From Mesostigma viride (taxonomy: Eukaryota; Streptophyta; Mesostigmatophyceae; Mesostigmatales; Mesostigmataceae), in assembly GCA_009746045.1 (NCBI GenBank), contig RPFO01000213.1:914302-978301 (forward strand): a stretch of 64,000 nucleotides of DNA. Reading direction: 5' to 3'. Below the pieces are notes generated by a model. The model was not told where the DNA came from, made no database searches, and saw nothing but the letters and a program-made list of their open reading frames with translations. This document shows, piece after piece, positions 35,599-46,182 of this stretch; positions within the stretch are counted from its first letter, which is position 1; each line of letters opens with the position of its first letter. The translations under genes and the position numbers were made by a program.

Positions 35599-36382
35599 TA
35601 CAATTCGTTCAAGTGGCCCGCCGGAGCGGCTGTACAATTTTTCCCAGTGAGCGCGCTGCCAAGTGTACTTGTGGGCAAATTTTTAGGTGCCCCGTCACTT
35701 CGAGGTACTAAAAATTAGGCTACGGTACGAATTCAGCGAATTTCAGCGAATTTTCAGTCGAACCAAAGGAAGTGACGCCAACTACCAAAAAGTTTCCGTT
35801 ACGAATTTTCAGCCCAACACTCGCGCAAAATGAAGTGACGGCAACTACCAAAAAGTTTCCGTTACGAATTTTCACTCCCACACGTTTGCACAAAAGGAAG
35901 TGACGGCAACTACCAAAAAGTTTCCGTTACGAATTTTCAGTCCCACACTTCGCGCAAATTTTAGTAGGGCTGCACGCAAGCTACCTTTCAAAATTTTGCG
36001 CTAGTATGGAACGCATTTAATTCGTCTGGAGGAACGCTGCCCGCCAACTACCCCCGTTCAGAAAGTTCCGCCGAAATTTACCCGAGATTTGGAAATCTGA
36101 ACGTCCGCGCAAATTTTAGTAGGGCTGCACGCAAGCTACCTTTCAAAATTTTGCGCTAGTATGGAACGCAATTCATTCGTCCGGAGGAATGCTGCTCGTC
36201 AACTGCCCCCGTTCAGAAAGTTGCGCCGAACTTTACTTGAGATTTGGAAATCTGAACGTGCGGTTGGAGTTTCGCGGGGAAACCCAAGTTCCCAAGTAAT
36301 TCACCAATGACGCGCTTCGAACACTTGTCCGCTAAAACCTAAGCAGCCGCTCCGGCTGGCCACTTAAACGAAACTTGATGGT
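35599..36382. mobile_element. 0.78-kb inverted-repeat element inserted in the right PLV array
   Basis: Ends at 35604-35632 and 36344-36372 are inverted repeats of 29 bp with only about 3 mismatches (core AGTGGCC, then GCCGGAGCGGCTG). They lie exactly inside one repeat unit, which is complete when the insert is removed. There is no ORF of note. Interior: three copies of a 63-65-bp unit (AGTGACG...AACTACCAAAAAGTTTCCG at 35771, 35834, 35899) and a 155-bp direct duplication (35951 and 36106, beginning CGCGCAAATTTTAGTAGGGC). A non-autonomous DNA transposon is inferred; target duplication is at most one or a few bases and not resolved. Confidence 0.75.
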
Positions 36383-36905
36383 GCAATTTGTCGACACCCA
36401 CTCAACCCCTGGCAGCAATCGTTTTGTCAGTCATCGAGCATGTCGACAAATTGGGCGTAGTATTCTTAAGAGTAATAACGTGCAATTTGTCGACACCCAC
36501 TCAACCCCTGGCAGCAACCACGCGTCAGTCATCGAGTGTGTCGACAAATTGGGCGTAGTATTCTTAAGAGTAATAACGTGCAATTTGTCGACACCCACTC
36601 AACCCCTGGCAGCAATCGTTTTGTCAGTCATCGAGCATGTCGACAAATTGGGCGTAGTATTCTTAAGAGTAATAACGTGCAATTTGTCGACACCCACTCA
36701 ACCCCTGGCAGCAACCACGCGTCAGTCATCGAGCATGTCGACAAATTGGGCGTAGTATTCTTAAGAGTAACAACGTGCAATTTGTCGACATCGTCTCGAC
36801 CCATGGCAGCAATCGCCTGTCAGGTGTCGAGAAGGTGTCGACAAATTGGGCGTAATCTTCTTAAGAGTAAGAACGTGCAATTTGTCGCCATCGGTGTCCA
36901 CTCGA
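36383..36905 (-). repeat. Right terminal array of the PLV, outer part (about 5 units)
   Basis: TGTCGACAAATTGGGCG starts at 36441, 36539, 36639, 36736 and 36836 (98-100-bp spacing), preceded by a half unit at 36383. Last unit is more diverged (TCGCCATCGG instead of TCGACATC). Opposite orientation to the array at 18475-18975, so together they are terminal inverted repeats of the virus. Confidence 0.93.
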
Positions 36906-37563
36906 GGACAGTGCCGAGGTTTGGCAGGGTGGCGACAACCTTTTTTGTACGGGTACGGGTGAATACACCGTTTTTTCACTAGAAGTTGCATCCAATGATA
37001 CGTGATGTTTGTCGTACGGATTTTCGATATCCGGCGATACGGGTATGGTGGTTCCTTAGTATTTGTATTTAGGTCTATTAACTAGTTTTTCATGGAAAGG
37101 AAATTATTAATATAGCACATAGAGAGTTAGAGACTCTGATGACTGATCATCGAAACACACAAGGATACGAGCCACCGACCACAACTTTTTAGGGTGTTTT
37201 CAGAATACTAAGGATGTACCACACCCGCACGCCCGGATTCCGATTTCCGTACCATATAGCACGCGCCCCATTACCTGATACATGGACTATAAAAGAGGTT
37301 GTGAAAATCCGTACACGCCTGCTCATGCGTTCATATGTGTACGGATTCTCGCTACCCTCGAAGACTTACGGCATATGACGGAAAAGCATACGAAAAGTGT
37401 GACAATGTGATGCGGTAGACTGGCATCAGCCACCGGACCCCAGTCTTCCATGCCACTTTTGGTCGATGCCAGCGTACGCAACGGAACTTGGGATAAATTC
37501 CCTATGAATTGTTGAGTGCATTAAAAACAGGCCGGCAACCTCGTGAACGCCTTGCAGCTAGCC
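36906..37563. other. Non-coding flank with possible promoter for the next ORF
   Basis: AT-rich, with repeated CGTACGGATT-type motifs (37015, 37338) and ACGGGTACGGGTGAA. ACTATAAAAGAGG at 37285-37297 is a good TATA box about 270 bp before the ORF at 37564. Nothing else recognised. Confidence 0.4.
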
Positions 37564-38121
37564 ATGGCGAGCAGGAATGCAGGGGAATGCGAGAAAGCGC
37601 TTGCTATGGTCGGTAAAACGATCGACGATATTCGTGATAAGCTGACTTCCATGGACAACAAACTTTCTCGTCTGTCTGAGCAATTAGAAAGTGTCAACGC
37701 CCCATCTGGAGCCGAGGGTGATTACGCACCGACCTGCGAGGTGCTTAAGGTCCATGATGCGGCCTACGACGCTGTTGACAGGAAGACTCCGAAGGTCCTG
37801 GTTGAATGGGTGTACGAGAAAGGCGCCAGCAGGCCAAGGAAGCTCGAAGACCGGTGCGAGTGGAAGCGCCTCGATGAATGCGCTGACTGTGTTGACAAGG
37901 TCGACGATTTCATGAAAACTTTCAAAACCTCAAAGCACCAGCCAGGGATCAATGCTTTTACTCTTTTCAACGCGTGGATGGAGTTCAAGATGTCCGTCCT
38001 GCCCGCAAACAACAATAAGCGAAAGAACGAGGACATTACCAAGGACGCCGATCACGAGGGCGAGAGCTTTCAAAAGTTTCGTGGGTCTCAGTACTCCGGA
38101 GTTGAGCATGATGCAAGCTGA
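37564..38121 (+). CDS. Unrecognised 185-residue protein
   Basis: Not recognised. N-terminal 60 residues form a likely coiled coil (TIDDIRDKLTSMDNKLSRLSEQLESV); the middle has VLVEWVYEKGASRPRKLEDRCEW and LDECADCVDKVDDFMKTF; the C-terminus has a KRKNED nuclear-signal-like stretch. The upstream in-frame codon at 37543 is GTG, so I use the ATG at 37564. Codon texture differs from frameshifted neighbours and the frame ends cleanly in TGA. It may be a host gene exon, a cargo gene next to the virus, or part of a multi-exon gene. Confidence 0.45.
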   Translation: MASRNAGECEKALAMVGKTIDDIRDKLTSMDNKLSRLSEQLESVNAPSGAEGDYAPTCEVLKVHDAAYDAVDRKTPKVLVEWVYEKGASRPRKLEDRCEWKRLDECADCVDKVDDFMKTFKTSKHQPGINAFTLFNAWMEFKMSVLPANNNKRKNEDITKDADHEGESFQKFRGSQYSGVEHDAS

Positions 38122-38224
38122 GCACGGTTGTCAAGCGTTGCATGCTTGGAGCTGATACGAAGTTGCTTAACTGTATTTCAACCCTGTGAGCGATTTCGAT
38201 ATCGATCAAGAAATCCTATCTATA

Positions 38225-38733
38225 GGTGCTGAAGCTAAGGTCCATTGGAGTGCCTTCCTACCAGAGAAACAAGTTTATTACAATAAGTGTGTGCAGGCTT
38301 TAACAGTTGAGCCTAGCCACACCCTCAAAATCATTGTACAAGTCATTGTCAAGTTAGGCCAGTTCACCATGCTGGGGCCCAGCACATGCCCCCTTGGTCC
38401 AATCTTGTCCCCAACAGCAGCGAGGGTGGGTGGGTGGGAGCTGCAAAAAGGCCTCCCTACGTTCACCACACCACTCTAAGTACGGTGTGAAAATGGAAAA
38501 CAAAGCACATGTCTCAAGGCGCCGCGCCCCCCTCAATCAAGGGCGGGCACGGTTGCCAGTATAGGCACTAGTACCGGCGCACCGCCGGTCCCTTTTCTCT
38601 CTCTAGTCCTAAGTAACAACAAGCACCTAACATGGTGTAGGTGACGTACGGTAGAGCTACGCTACAGTCGGCAGATCGGCCCCCTTTGAGCCCGCCGCAA
38701 CATAACTATAAAATGAGCAGATAGCTCAGAAAA
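38225..38733 (+). repeat. Direct repeat pair, first A-B unit
   Basis: Segment A (38225-38410, starting GGTGCTGAAGCTAAGGTCC) and segment B (38442-38733, starting GCTGCAAAAAGGCCTCCC and ending AGCAGATAGCTCAGAAA) are both repeated downstream almost identically. B contains a TATAAAA near its end and a GTAGGTGACGTACGG palindromic stretch. No coding potential recognised. Confidence 0.9.
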
Positions 38734-38736
38734 TAG

Positions 38737-40556
38737 GTGCTGAAGCTAAGGTCCATTGGAGTGCCTTCCTACCAGAGAAACAAGTTTATTACAATAAGTG
38801 TGTGCAGGCTTTAACAGTTGAGCCTAGCCACACCCTCAAAATCATTGTACAAGTCATTGTCAAGTTAGGCCAGTTCACCATGCTGGGGCCCAGCACATGC
38901 CCCCTTGGTCCAATCTTGTCCCACATCACCATCTCTGGCCACCCAGGCCGTTTCCAGCCCTGGTGGTAGGAACGCAACCACTTGGAATGCTGGGCTCTTG
39001 TTGGCATGATGATGCCCCCCTTCCCGCCCCCGTGTGGCCGCTACGGTCTCCCGGCGGACGCAGGGCGGAGCCACATGCGTTCCCCTTCCTAGAGGGGCGC
39101 ATCCCAGTGCTGCCGCTTTAGGACTTATGCCACCTGGGAACGTCTCCAGCTCACCCAACCACCATCACCAGCCCACCGGCAAAGCCGCTGGGATTTCCCG
39201 AGGGTAGAGCCACTGCCACTGGCTCCATTACCCCCATCGTGTTGATAATGATGGCTGCGGACCTCCTAGCGCCAAGGCTCACCATCGCCATGGTGTCACG
39301 AGCCTTGGCGCAGCCGCAGCCGAGTGGAGCTTTATTATGGTATATAATGCATTTTCTTAAAACAAAGCCGGACCGCACTGCCGGGTTCCACACGCACCCC
39401 CCTCGTGGGGGGCGCGTGAAAACGGCAAAGGCAAAGCGGAGCCCGCCGCCTTTGGGCGGGCGTAGCGGAGCCTTAGACGTTTAATTTTCACGCGCCCCCC
39501 GCGAGGGGAAAATTTTTTTCCAGGCTTGCCAAGCGCTGTAGAGTTTCTTAACCAGATTTTTTGTAAGTGCGCATGAATACCCACGGTTTTCCGCAGCTTC
39601 CCACCTCTCCCTTATCGCCAAGGGCAGAAGGGGCCTGCTCGCCGGAGCGCCGAGAGGGTACAGAGTGCCTGCCGACCTACCCATGCCGACAGGACCCCCC
39701 CCGACCCACGGCAGCCGCTGCCTTTGCTGAAAAACTGGGCAATTATGAATAGCGCGCTCCTCCCACCAAGATTCGCTCCAGCCCCGCATCCTCCCCGAAA
39801 CTCCCGTCTGGCCACAGGCCGAAAGATCGGGTCCGCTGTCAGGCTCCTGGTAGTTATGGGCTACCCTGGCACCCCACGCTAGCCATCTCCACGTTTAAGG
39901 CAGATTCGCCTCCACCTGTGATTCTTTCCACCGTAGCCGCTGGCCCTGGCCTGTATGGCTCCTTCCCTGACGTTGTCCGACTAAAAAACGCAGCTTCCCC
40001 AGTGTCAGGAAGCTGCTTGCCGCACCCAGGGGTAGAGGGGAATCGTCAGTGGGCCCAGCGCCGGAAATCACACCCTTTTACTCAAATCGTAGAGCCCCCC
40101 ACCCAACAACCATTACCGTGGCCTGTAACGGTAGGTGGCGATCATAAAGACTTTTATTCCAGGCCTCTCCACGCCCGGAGAGGCCGATAGCATCGTCTTA
40201 CATTCAGCGCAGCCGCCATAGCGGCCAGCCGACCTTGCCAGCAAATGCTGGGATCAAGTTGCGAAGCTGCAAAAAGGCCTCCCTACGTTCACCACACCAC
40301 TCTAAGTACGGTGTGAAAATGGAAAACAAAGCACATGTCTCAAGGCGCCGCGCCCCCCTCAATCAAGGGCGGGCACGGTTGCCAGTAGGCACTAGTACCG
40401 GCGCACCGCCGGTCCCTTTTCTCTCTCTAGTCCTAAGTAACAACAAGCACCTAACATGGTGTAGGTGACGTACGGTAGAGCTACGCTACAGTCGGCAGAT
40501 CGGCCCCCTTTGAGCCCGCCGCAACATAACTATAAAATGAGCAGATAGCTCAGAAA
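38737..40556 (+). repeat. Second A-B unit with about 1.34 kb between A and B
   Basis: A is repeated at 38737-38923 and B at 40265-40556. In the first unit A and B are about 30 bp apart; here 1.34 kb of unrelated sequence (38924-40264) lies between them, either an insertion here or a deletion in unit one. The first unit ends where the second begins, so the locus is a tandem duplication. No ORF with a domain is present. Confidence 0.85.
39394..39512. repeat. Inverted repeat with 16-bp perfect arms
   Basis: GGGGGGCGCGTGAAAA at about 39406 is mirrored by TTTTCACGCGCCCCCC at about 39485. The loop holds GCGGAGCCCGCCGCC and GGCGGGCGTAGCGGAGCC, itself partly self-complementary. It resembles the end structure of a small foldback element; no target duplication was resolved. 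Confidence 0.7.
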
Positions 40557-40740
40557 GTATATGGCTGGTCAATCCGCCTATGAAAATGTGCCAATGTACA
40601 GGCGTCTCAAAATATACCACACTTCCTACAAAGATTGTCACGTGCCCTATAGCAGTGTAGAGGTGGTGACGTATGCAAGCATCATGGATGTAACAAAAAA
40701 ACATTTTCACAGCCGTGATTGTGTGGTGATGACTGAATCT

Positions 40741-40990
40741 AATTAATTAATTAATTATACACGTGCTCCCGTTGGGGAGTCACGGAGCACCGAAGTGCTT
40801 TTAATCCCTGTGTGTGCACAACAGGAGAGAGGGCAGAGACCCCCATTCTCCTTCATGCCAGAGGCATGCCACAGCTTCACTCGGACACGCTAAACGATCC
40901 GGCTATCTGTGGGTGCAATAAGACCCATGTGAGCATGGCATAACAAGGAGCGCGTGGGCAAGTAATCTGATCATAGCCAGGACGTAGCAC
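40741..40990 (-). repeat. Dispersed repeat, copy 2 (inverted relative to 7325-7590)
   Basis: Starts with TTAATTAATTAATTA, then CACGTGCTCCCGTTGGGGAG and ACCGAAGTGCTTTTAATCCC, through GTGGGTGCAATAAGACCCATG to a TAGCCAGGACGTAGCA segment. It parallels copy 1 across about 250 bp. Confidence 0.75.
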
Positions 40991-41133
40991 CTAGAGCTCT
41001 GATCACTTAATAGTCACATGTAGGGGGCGGAATGGCGTGTAAGTCGGCTGTCGACTGCCCCTGCAGGCGTTGAAGACTGCCCGAGGAATTGAATCGTCCT
41101 GGTGCGTCATAGCGGCCTGCTCCGCTGCTGACA

Positions 41134-42052
41134 TCAATTGTCGGCATCCTTCAGCCGTACCCTCCGGAGCACCTTCTTGAGATCTGGCTGTGGCGCCAGT
41201 TGTCGCGACGGTTTCACGCCTGGAAACCGCAATCTGATGCGTGCGAGCACGAGACGGTGGTCTGAATCCACCGTACGGCTGACAGAATCTTGCAGCACGC
41301 GAGCGTCAACAACAGAGGGGCGCTGAGCTCGGCGTACCCAAATATAGTCAAGGCAGACCCGCCCAATCCGACGGTCCAAAAAAGGTGGCAAGCTGCTGCG
41401 CAGGGCGTGCGAAAGAAGCATTGCAGGCAACCAGCACAGGTTCTGCCAACAGATCCGCAAAGAGATCGATGTTAGGTACCGTTGGCCGTACGTCATGTTC
41501 AACGGGGCGTAAGTACTAGGCGCCGCCGGAGCCGACTTGCAGCGTGTCGTTGGCGTCGAGCAGTGCTCATGACCAGGAAGAGTGCCGGGCTGGGGTGCTG
41601 GCCTCCTCCGCCTTAATTAAGGTCGCTGAAGAAGGTGGCACGCTCCGCCTGGTCTCGACCCGCATGTGGCGCATAGCCCACGACAAGGGTGAGCGTATGG
41701 GGATCTAATGCCCAGATTCAGTGGCCGCAAAAGTGGCCACTAGTTAGCACACGCGTGGATCTCAGCACGATGGACTGGAAGTGGGCTGATGCTGCCGGTG
41801 AGCACAGGAGGCCGACACCGCCTTGGCCCGGCGCGGCGCCTCCACCGTAGTGGAATCGCCAGCCTGCGCGCGGAGGTCGTCGACCAAAAGCCCGTTGACC
41901 CCTTGCTGTGGGTCGACGGTGCGCGGATGCTGAGTCCTGGACTCCGAGGACGGCGATCTGGTTGTCGGCGCACAAGGCGATCCTAGCTCGTCGACGCGTT
42001 GACGTGCTGGGGTGCCGCTGCTGGTAGAAGTATCTGCAGGGAGGGTGCGCAC
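41134..42052 (-). pseudogene. LINE APE-type endonuclease domain, decayed
   Basis: On the minus strand, in several frames and in order: an AVLGVQDS-type segment, FHYGGGAAPGQGGVGLL, then LTLVVGYAPHAGRDQ, and finally CLDYIWVRR and VDSDHRLVLARIRLR. These correspond to the apurinic-endonuclease motifs of LINE ORF2 (the Y-A-P and S-D-H-x-x-x motifs). At least three frame changes and loss of the N-terminus show it is dead. No RT follows; it is a fragment cut off before the RT domain. Confidence 0.7.
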
Positions 42053-42114
42053 ATTAAAGCTAGCAACACCATGAATGGGCCCGTTGCCCTAATAGGGGGG
42101 GGGGTGCACACGCC

Positions 42115-42600
42115 ACACTAAGCGATTTTTCTACGCGTCGTAAAAGTATACTTAACTAGACACGCAAAGTATACTAATACGAAAGTATACTTTTACTATC
42201 TGTATGCGTCAGCGTAGGCTTACGTTTTGGATACTTTAACGTAGCTTTGGCGTACAAATTTACTTTACGTAGGTTTGGTCGTAGCAATGTCGTATCTTGC
42301 GTAAGATCTTTTTGTAATGTTGTACGTACCGTTATTAAATACGACACGGATACGGCAACGGATCTGCAAACGATCCGTCAAGTACAAGTTGAAGATCTTT
42401 TTGTATTGTGATACGTTAAGTTTTAAGTTACGACACAGATACGAAAACGGATTTGTCATGGATTTGTTCAGTCCACGTTGAGGATCCCGATACGATACGT
42501 TTTTAATTACGGCGCGGATGGCGGCAACGGATTTGTCAAGGATCCATCAAGTGCACAGTTTCCAGGTAAATAGGTGTACGTTTATTCCAAATATAGCCAG
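42115..42600. repeat. AT-rich region with about three degenerate ~90-bp tandem units
   Basis: AAGATCTTTTTGTA recurs near 42303 and 42391 and a relative (GAGGATCCCGATACGATACG) near 42480. Each is followed by TACGACACGGATACGG or TACGACACAGATACGA and ACGGATTTGTCA-type stretches. Upstream (42130-42200) AAAGTATACTT and CGTAAAAGTATACTT motifs repeat. No ORF. Possibly the 3' flank of the adjoining L1-like element or a satellite remnant. Confidence 0.55.
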
Positions 42601-42642
42601 TAATTAATCCCTGCTAAGCCTAGGGTGTCAAGATGTCAGTGG

Positions 42643-44580
42643 CTAAAACGGAGCCTTACTAGACCACGGAAGCCACTGGACTTCTAATGGGTTGTCATTG
42701 GGCATGTGGGTAAAGATCCTGTTTTTGCCCATGAGGTCATGAAAGATCTCAAGTGGGCTGGGCTTATCCTGGTCCGCGCCAGGGTCCCAGATTTTGTTTT
42801 GTTCATTTGCAACCATCCAGTAGCGTCGCATGCCGGAGTTCCATAGGTAAATGAAGCGTGAGAGAACCCCAGCTTTGTCGAAAACTGTGCGCCTATTGAA
42901 CACCACATCGTTTCGCACCGTCCAGATTGTATATAACATGCATGTGCGGAGCCATATCCACGCTTGTTGTGAAAAGGTGAGCTCAAGGCCAGGGGTGCCA
43001 GTGATGCCAAAGATAATTGAGCGGGTAGACACCGGTATGATAGGCTCAGATGTCCAGGCTGCCCATAAACCAATCAACCAGGTCCAAACTCCCTGGAGGT
43101 TACACCATAAAAATCGGTGTTCCACAGTTTCAGTGGGGTTGGTACATAAACAAGTAGCAGGGTGGTGAAATCGCCGGTGGAGGATCTCCCCGACCCCGAT
43201 GGACCGGTGCATCAAGAGGTGTTGTACGTCGGTCGCGCGGCGATCAATCAGCGGGTGGTCAGCGGCGAGGGTGATGTTGCGGACCCAGGTGTGGCCAGGC
43301 CACTCAGTAGCACCCCAGCGTGTCCGTCCGGGGTGGAATTGATGGTTTTTATGCCGGAGCATTGTGTAGCCCCACTCTGCCGTGTACTCGTAAAGGCCTT
43401 TTACAATTCTGCTGTCACCCTGATTTAGCACCCAGCCAAATTCCACTGGATCCAATGACAACATGTCCAGGCGAGTTGATCCCACATGTAGCCAAATAAT
43501 AGCAGCGTCTGGAAGGTTGGGGTTGGGTTGGTATACACATGATTGTTCAAGGGACCAAGGTACAACCCGAATCCGGTGGCATAGCTGGGTGGGGAGGAAC
43601 ACCACTGCAGTTGTAAGTTGAGCCAGACAGCCATTGTGGCCGCTCAGCGGCGCCAGTAGTTGAACGTGCAGGGTTCCAAGGGGGAGTTCTGCGATCACCT
43701 TCCCCGAGCATGTTGCGGTCGTGCTGTATGGACAAAAGCAGCACCATTCACCAGCTTTATAGGGGGCACGGGGAGAAGTCATGAGTGTGTGCCAGCGTGG
43801 GGGTATGGCTTGTACTAGCGCGGCCCAGGCAGCATAAGTAGGCATATTGGGGACCCAGGCAGCCAGTTCGTTATATGTTAAGAGGCGGTAGCAGTCACCG
43901 TGGAGAATATACAGGTGGAGAATAGTGGTTACAGGGTGGGGGGATGTTATGAAGCCTTCATAGGGGTTAGGGCCACTTAAGCATCCGAAGGGGCGATTAA
44001 GGGGGTTGAGGTATATATCATTAAAGAATAGGGGTTGGCGTGCAACTTCCTCACGTAGTGTGGGGAATAATAGGCGGTCGGGTTTAAGTGCCATAAAGCC
44101 TTGCCATATACGAGCCCAGTACCAAGGAAGACCTCTGGTGAGCTTCGGGGAGGGGAGGCGAGCAGTAAGCAGTGCGGCTCCAGAGTGCCAGGAAATACCA
44201 TTGGAGTGATGAGTAAGACGTGAGAGGGTTACACGTGCCAGAAGACATCCAGGGTGTGTGTTGACACCAATGTGGGCAGAGATAACTTGTTTGGCATACA
44301 CAGACCATAAACGCCATTGCATATTGTGTAAGCCTAGTCCTCCAAGAGGCCACGGCATAAAAGACATTGACTCTCTGATCCATCCGTGTACCTGGCGGCT
44401 GAGATCGCTCGATTTTTTCCAAACAAAGTTATGCCCCAGTCGTTGAATAAGAGACACGGTGTGTTCATCCGGTGGGTGGGCCTGACCGAAGTACAGCAGC
44501 TTGGAGAACAGCAGCTGGTTCGTGACGAGGACCTTGCCCCGGAGGCTGAGGCGGTGTACGCCAGCCCAGCGGTTGGCCAC
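42643..44580 (-). pseudogene. L1-like ORF2, C-terminal third
   Basis: 645 residues following the RT, with LSLRGKVLVTNQLLFSKLLYF (family: G-R-x-x-V-x-N-x-x-x-x-x-x-x-Y), MPWPLGGLGLHN (family: x-x-x-x-G-G-L-G-L), and a late segment with CLCTNPTETVEHRFLWCN, the C-x-C...H...C zinc-like motif seen at the end of plant and oomycete L1 ORF2 proteins. The frame ends naturally at 42643. The RT lies upstream in another frame. Confidence 0.8.
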
Positions 44581-44990
44581 CTGTTGTACACCAGTAAGTT
44601 TGCCCAGTTGTTGTGATTCGTCGTATAAAAGGTTTTGACTTCCAATAACCTCCCTTCGGCTGTCCGACCGATAGGGCAGTTATGCAAAAGGTGGTATCCT
44701 CCTGGCGGGACCCATGTCACCGCCAGGTTAGTAGGTTGGAGAGTCGGGTTGGTTGTTCTGCCAATATGCAAGCCCGTGGACTTTTGCACGTTGCAGCGTT
44801 GTTGGGAGGCGGTACAGTATGTAGATATATTGTCAAGCACAGCATCAACATCACGCAGGGAGGTGCAAATGTTAGTAGTGTCATCGGCGTAGGCAGTTTG
44901 AAACAGACCACGTGTGTGGTGAGGGATGGGGTAGCCTTGAATACGGCTGTCCTGTTGATGAAGAAAGAAGAGGCCAGCGTGAGCAAGCAA
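44334..44990 (-). pseudogene. L1-like ORF2, RT catalytic segment
   Basis: Contains GLFQTAYADDTTNICTS, the RT catalytic Y-A-D-D box, and CNVQKSTGLHIG (family: N-x-x-K-S). A frame change near 44990 separates it from the RT fingers in 44717-46120, another near 44560 from the C-terminal part. True in-frame part is roughly 44600-44990. Confidence 0.75.
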
Positions 44991-46120
44991 AAAGAGAAGG
45001 GGAGAGAGACAGTCGCCTTGTGGGAGGAGCGTGTGCTATGGCCTATTTGGGATTTATGTCCATTAATTAGTAGGTGCCAAGTGAGGGATTTGATCATGCC
45101 TAGACTGACCTTAATAAGTTTAGGTCCAAAACCAAGCCCGTGTAGTATAGCCTCGAGGTATTTCCAACATATGCGGTCGAATGCCTTTTCAAAATCCCAA
45201 AATAAAATAAGACCTATAATATTGTTGCGCCATGCGTCATCAACAATGTCCATGATCATGGTGATGCTGTCGCTGATGTGTAGGTTGGACCTGAATCCAA
45301 CTTGTTCCGGGCCGATCAGATTATCTAGTACACTATAGAAACGGCGTTGCAAGAGTTTGCTGGCTAGTTTGTAAGGGACTGTGAGCATGCGAATGGGTCT
45401 ATAATTTTTCCAACTTGTTTTATCCCCTTTTTTGTGTAAGAGGATGAGGATTGTTTCCGACCACTGGCCCACAACAGTTTCGGTGTTCCAGATTTCCAGG
45501 ATGCATTGGTAGAGATCCCTGCCTATGAGGGGCCAGAACGTTTTAAAAAACTCTACTGGAAGGCCATCTGCACCAGGTGCGCTACCGGTTTTGAGATGTT
45601 GAAGTGCTAGAGATGTTTCTTCCATAGTGGGGCTGGCGTCTAGTAGAGCTTGTTGTGACGGAGAGAGGCGGTGGGGAATAGCATCGAGGATTTTTTGTGT
45701 GGCTGTATTTGCAGAGGGGTCGGGTTCTGTCCGGAACAGGGTGGAGAAAAAAGCATGTCCAGATTGTAGGATGTCTTGAGGGGTGGTATGGGTGCCAGTC
45801 TCGTCTGTAATTTCAGTGATGGTGGTTTGTGAGCGCGGGGGTGGGATAAATGCAAAGAATTCCTTATTCATTCGTTCACCTTTGACATGCCACCATGTAT
45901 TTTCCACATCTAGGGCTTCTGCGTGGCGTTCAAGGCGTAGCTTATCCATCTCAGTCTGGCACAATTGCAGTCGTGTTAACTCGTGCGGGGCTAGGCGGGG
46001 TTTGGATTGCAACATAGTAATAACTCGTTTGTAGTAATTGTAGTCTTTGCCTTTTATGCGGCGTTGTTCTAGATCGTATGCCTTAGAGGAGTCAAGGATG
46101 TGCGAGAGGCATGCTTGCAT
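44717..46120 (-). pseudogene. L1-like ORF2, RT N-terminal part
   Basis: Contains LKTGSAPGADGLPVEFFK, ILLHKKGDKTSWKNYRPIRML, FRSNLHISDSITMIMDIVD and LILFWDFEKAFDRICWKYL, the successive motifs of LINE RT up to the first catalytic aspartate (F-D-x-x-K-A-F-D). The frame is lost near 44990; the remaining residues to 44717 are out-of-frame. Confidence 0.85.
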
Positions 46121-46182
46121 CCAGAGCGTAGTGCTTGGGTAGTCTACTTGCTTAGTTTTCCAGTCCCGCCATTGTTCTCGGA

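Larger units (their letters stand above)
18475..36905. mobile_element. Endogenous Polinton-like virus (PLV)
   Basis: Sixteen closely spaced genes include a PLV-type major capsid protein, a penton-like minor capsid protein, an A32/FtsK-type packaging ATPase, a tyrosine recombinase and a primase-helicase. They lie between inverted arrays of a 99-bp repeat (left 18475-18975; right 35455-36905). Total length is about 18.4 kb including a 0.78-kb inserted element, in the usual PLV size range. Genes form two divergent blocks, leftward replication/integration/packaging and rightward structural. Two structural genes are frame-broken; no DNA polymerase and no adenain-like protease were found. Integration by the tyrosine recombinase is inferred; exact integration junctions are not resolved. 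Confidence 0.9.

Noticed and set aside
36375-36982. ORFs across the right viral array
   Set aside because: Same artefact of near-99-bp periodicity.
38442-38733. 292-bp direct repeats (38442 and 40265) as LTRs
   Set aside because: No TG...CA ends, no primer-binding site or polypurine tract, and segment A is duplicated along with B; a segmental duplication explains it better.
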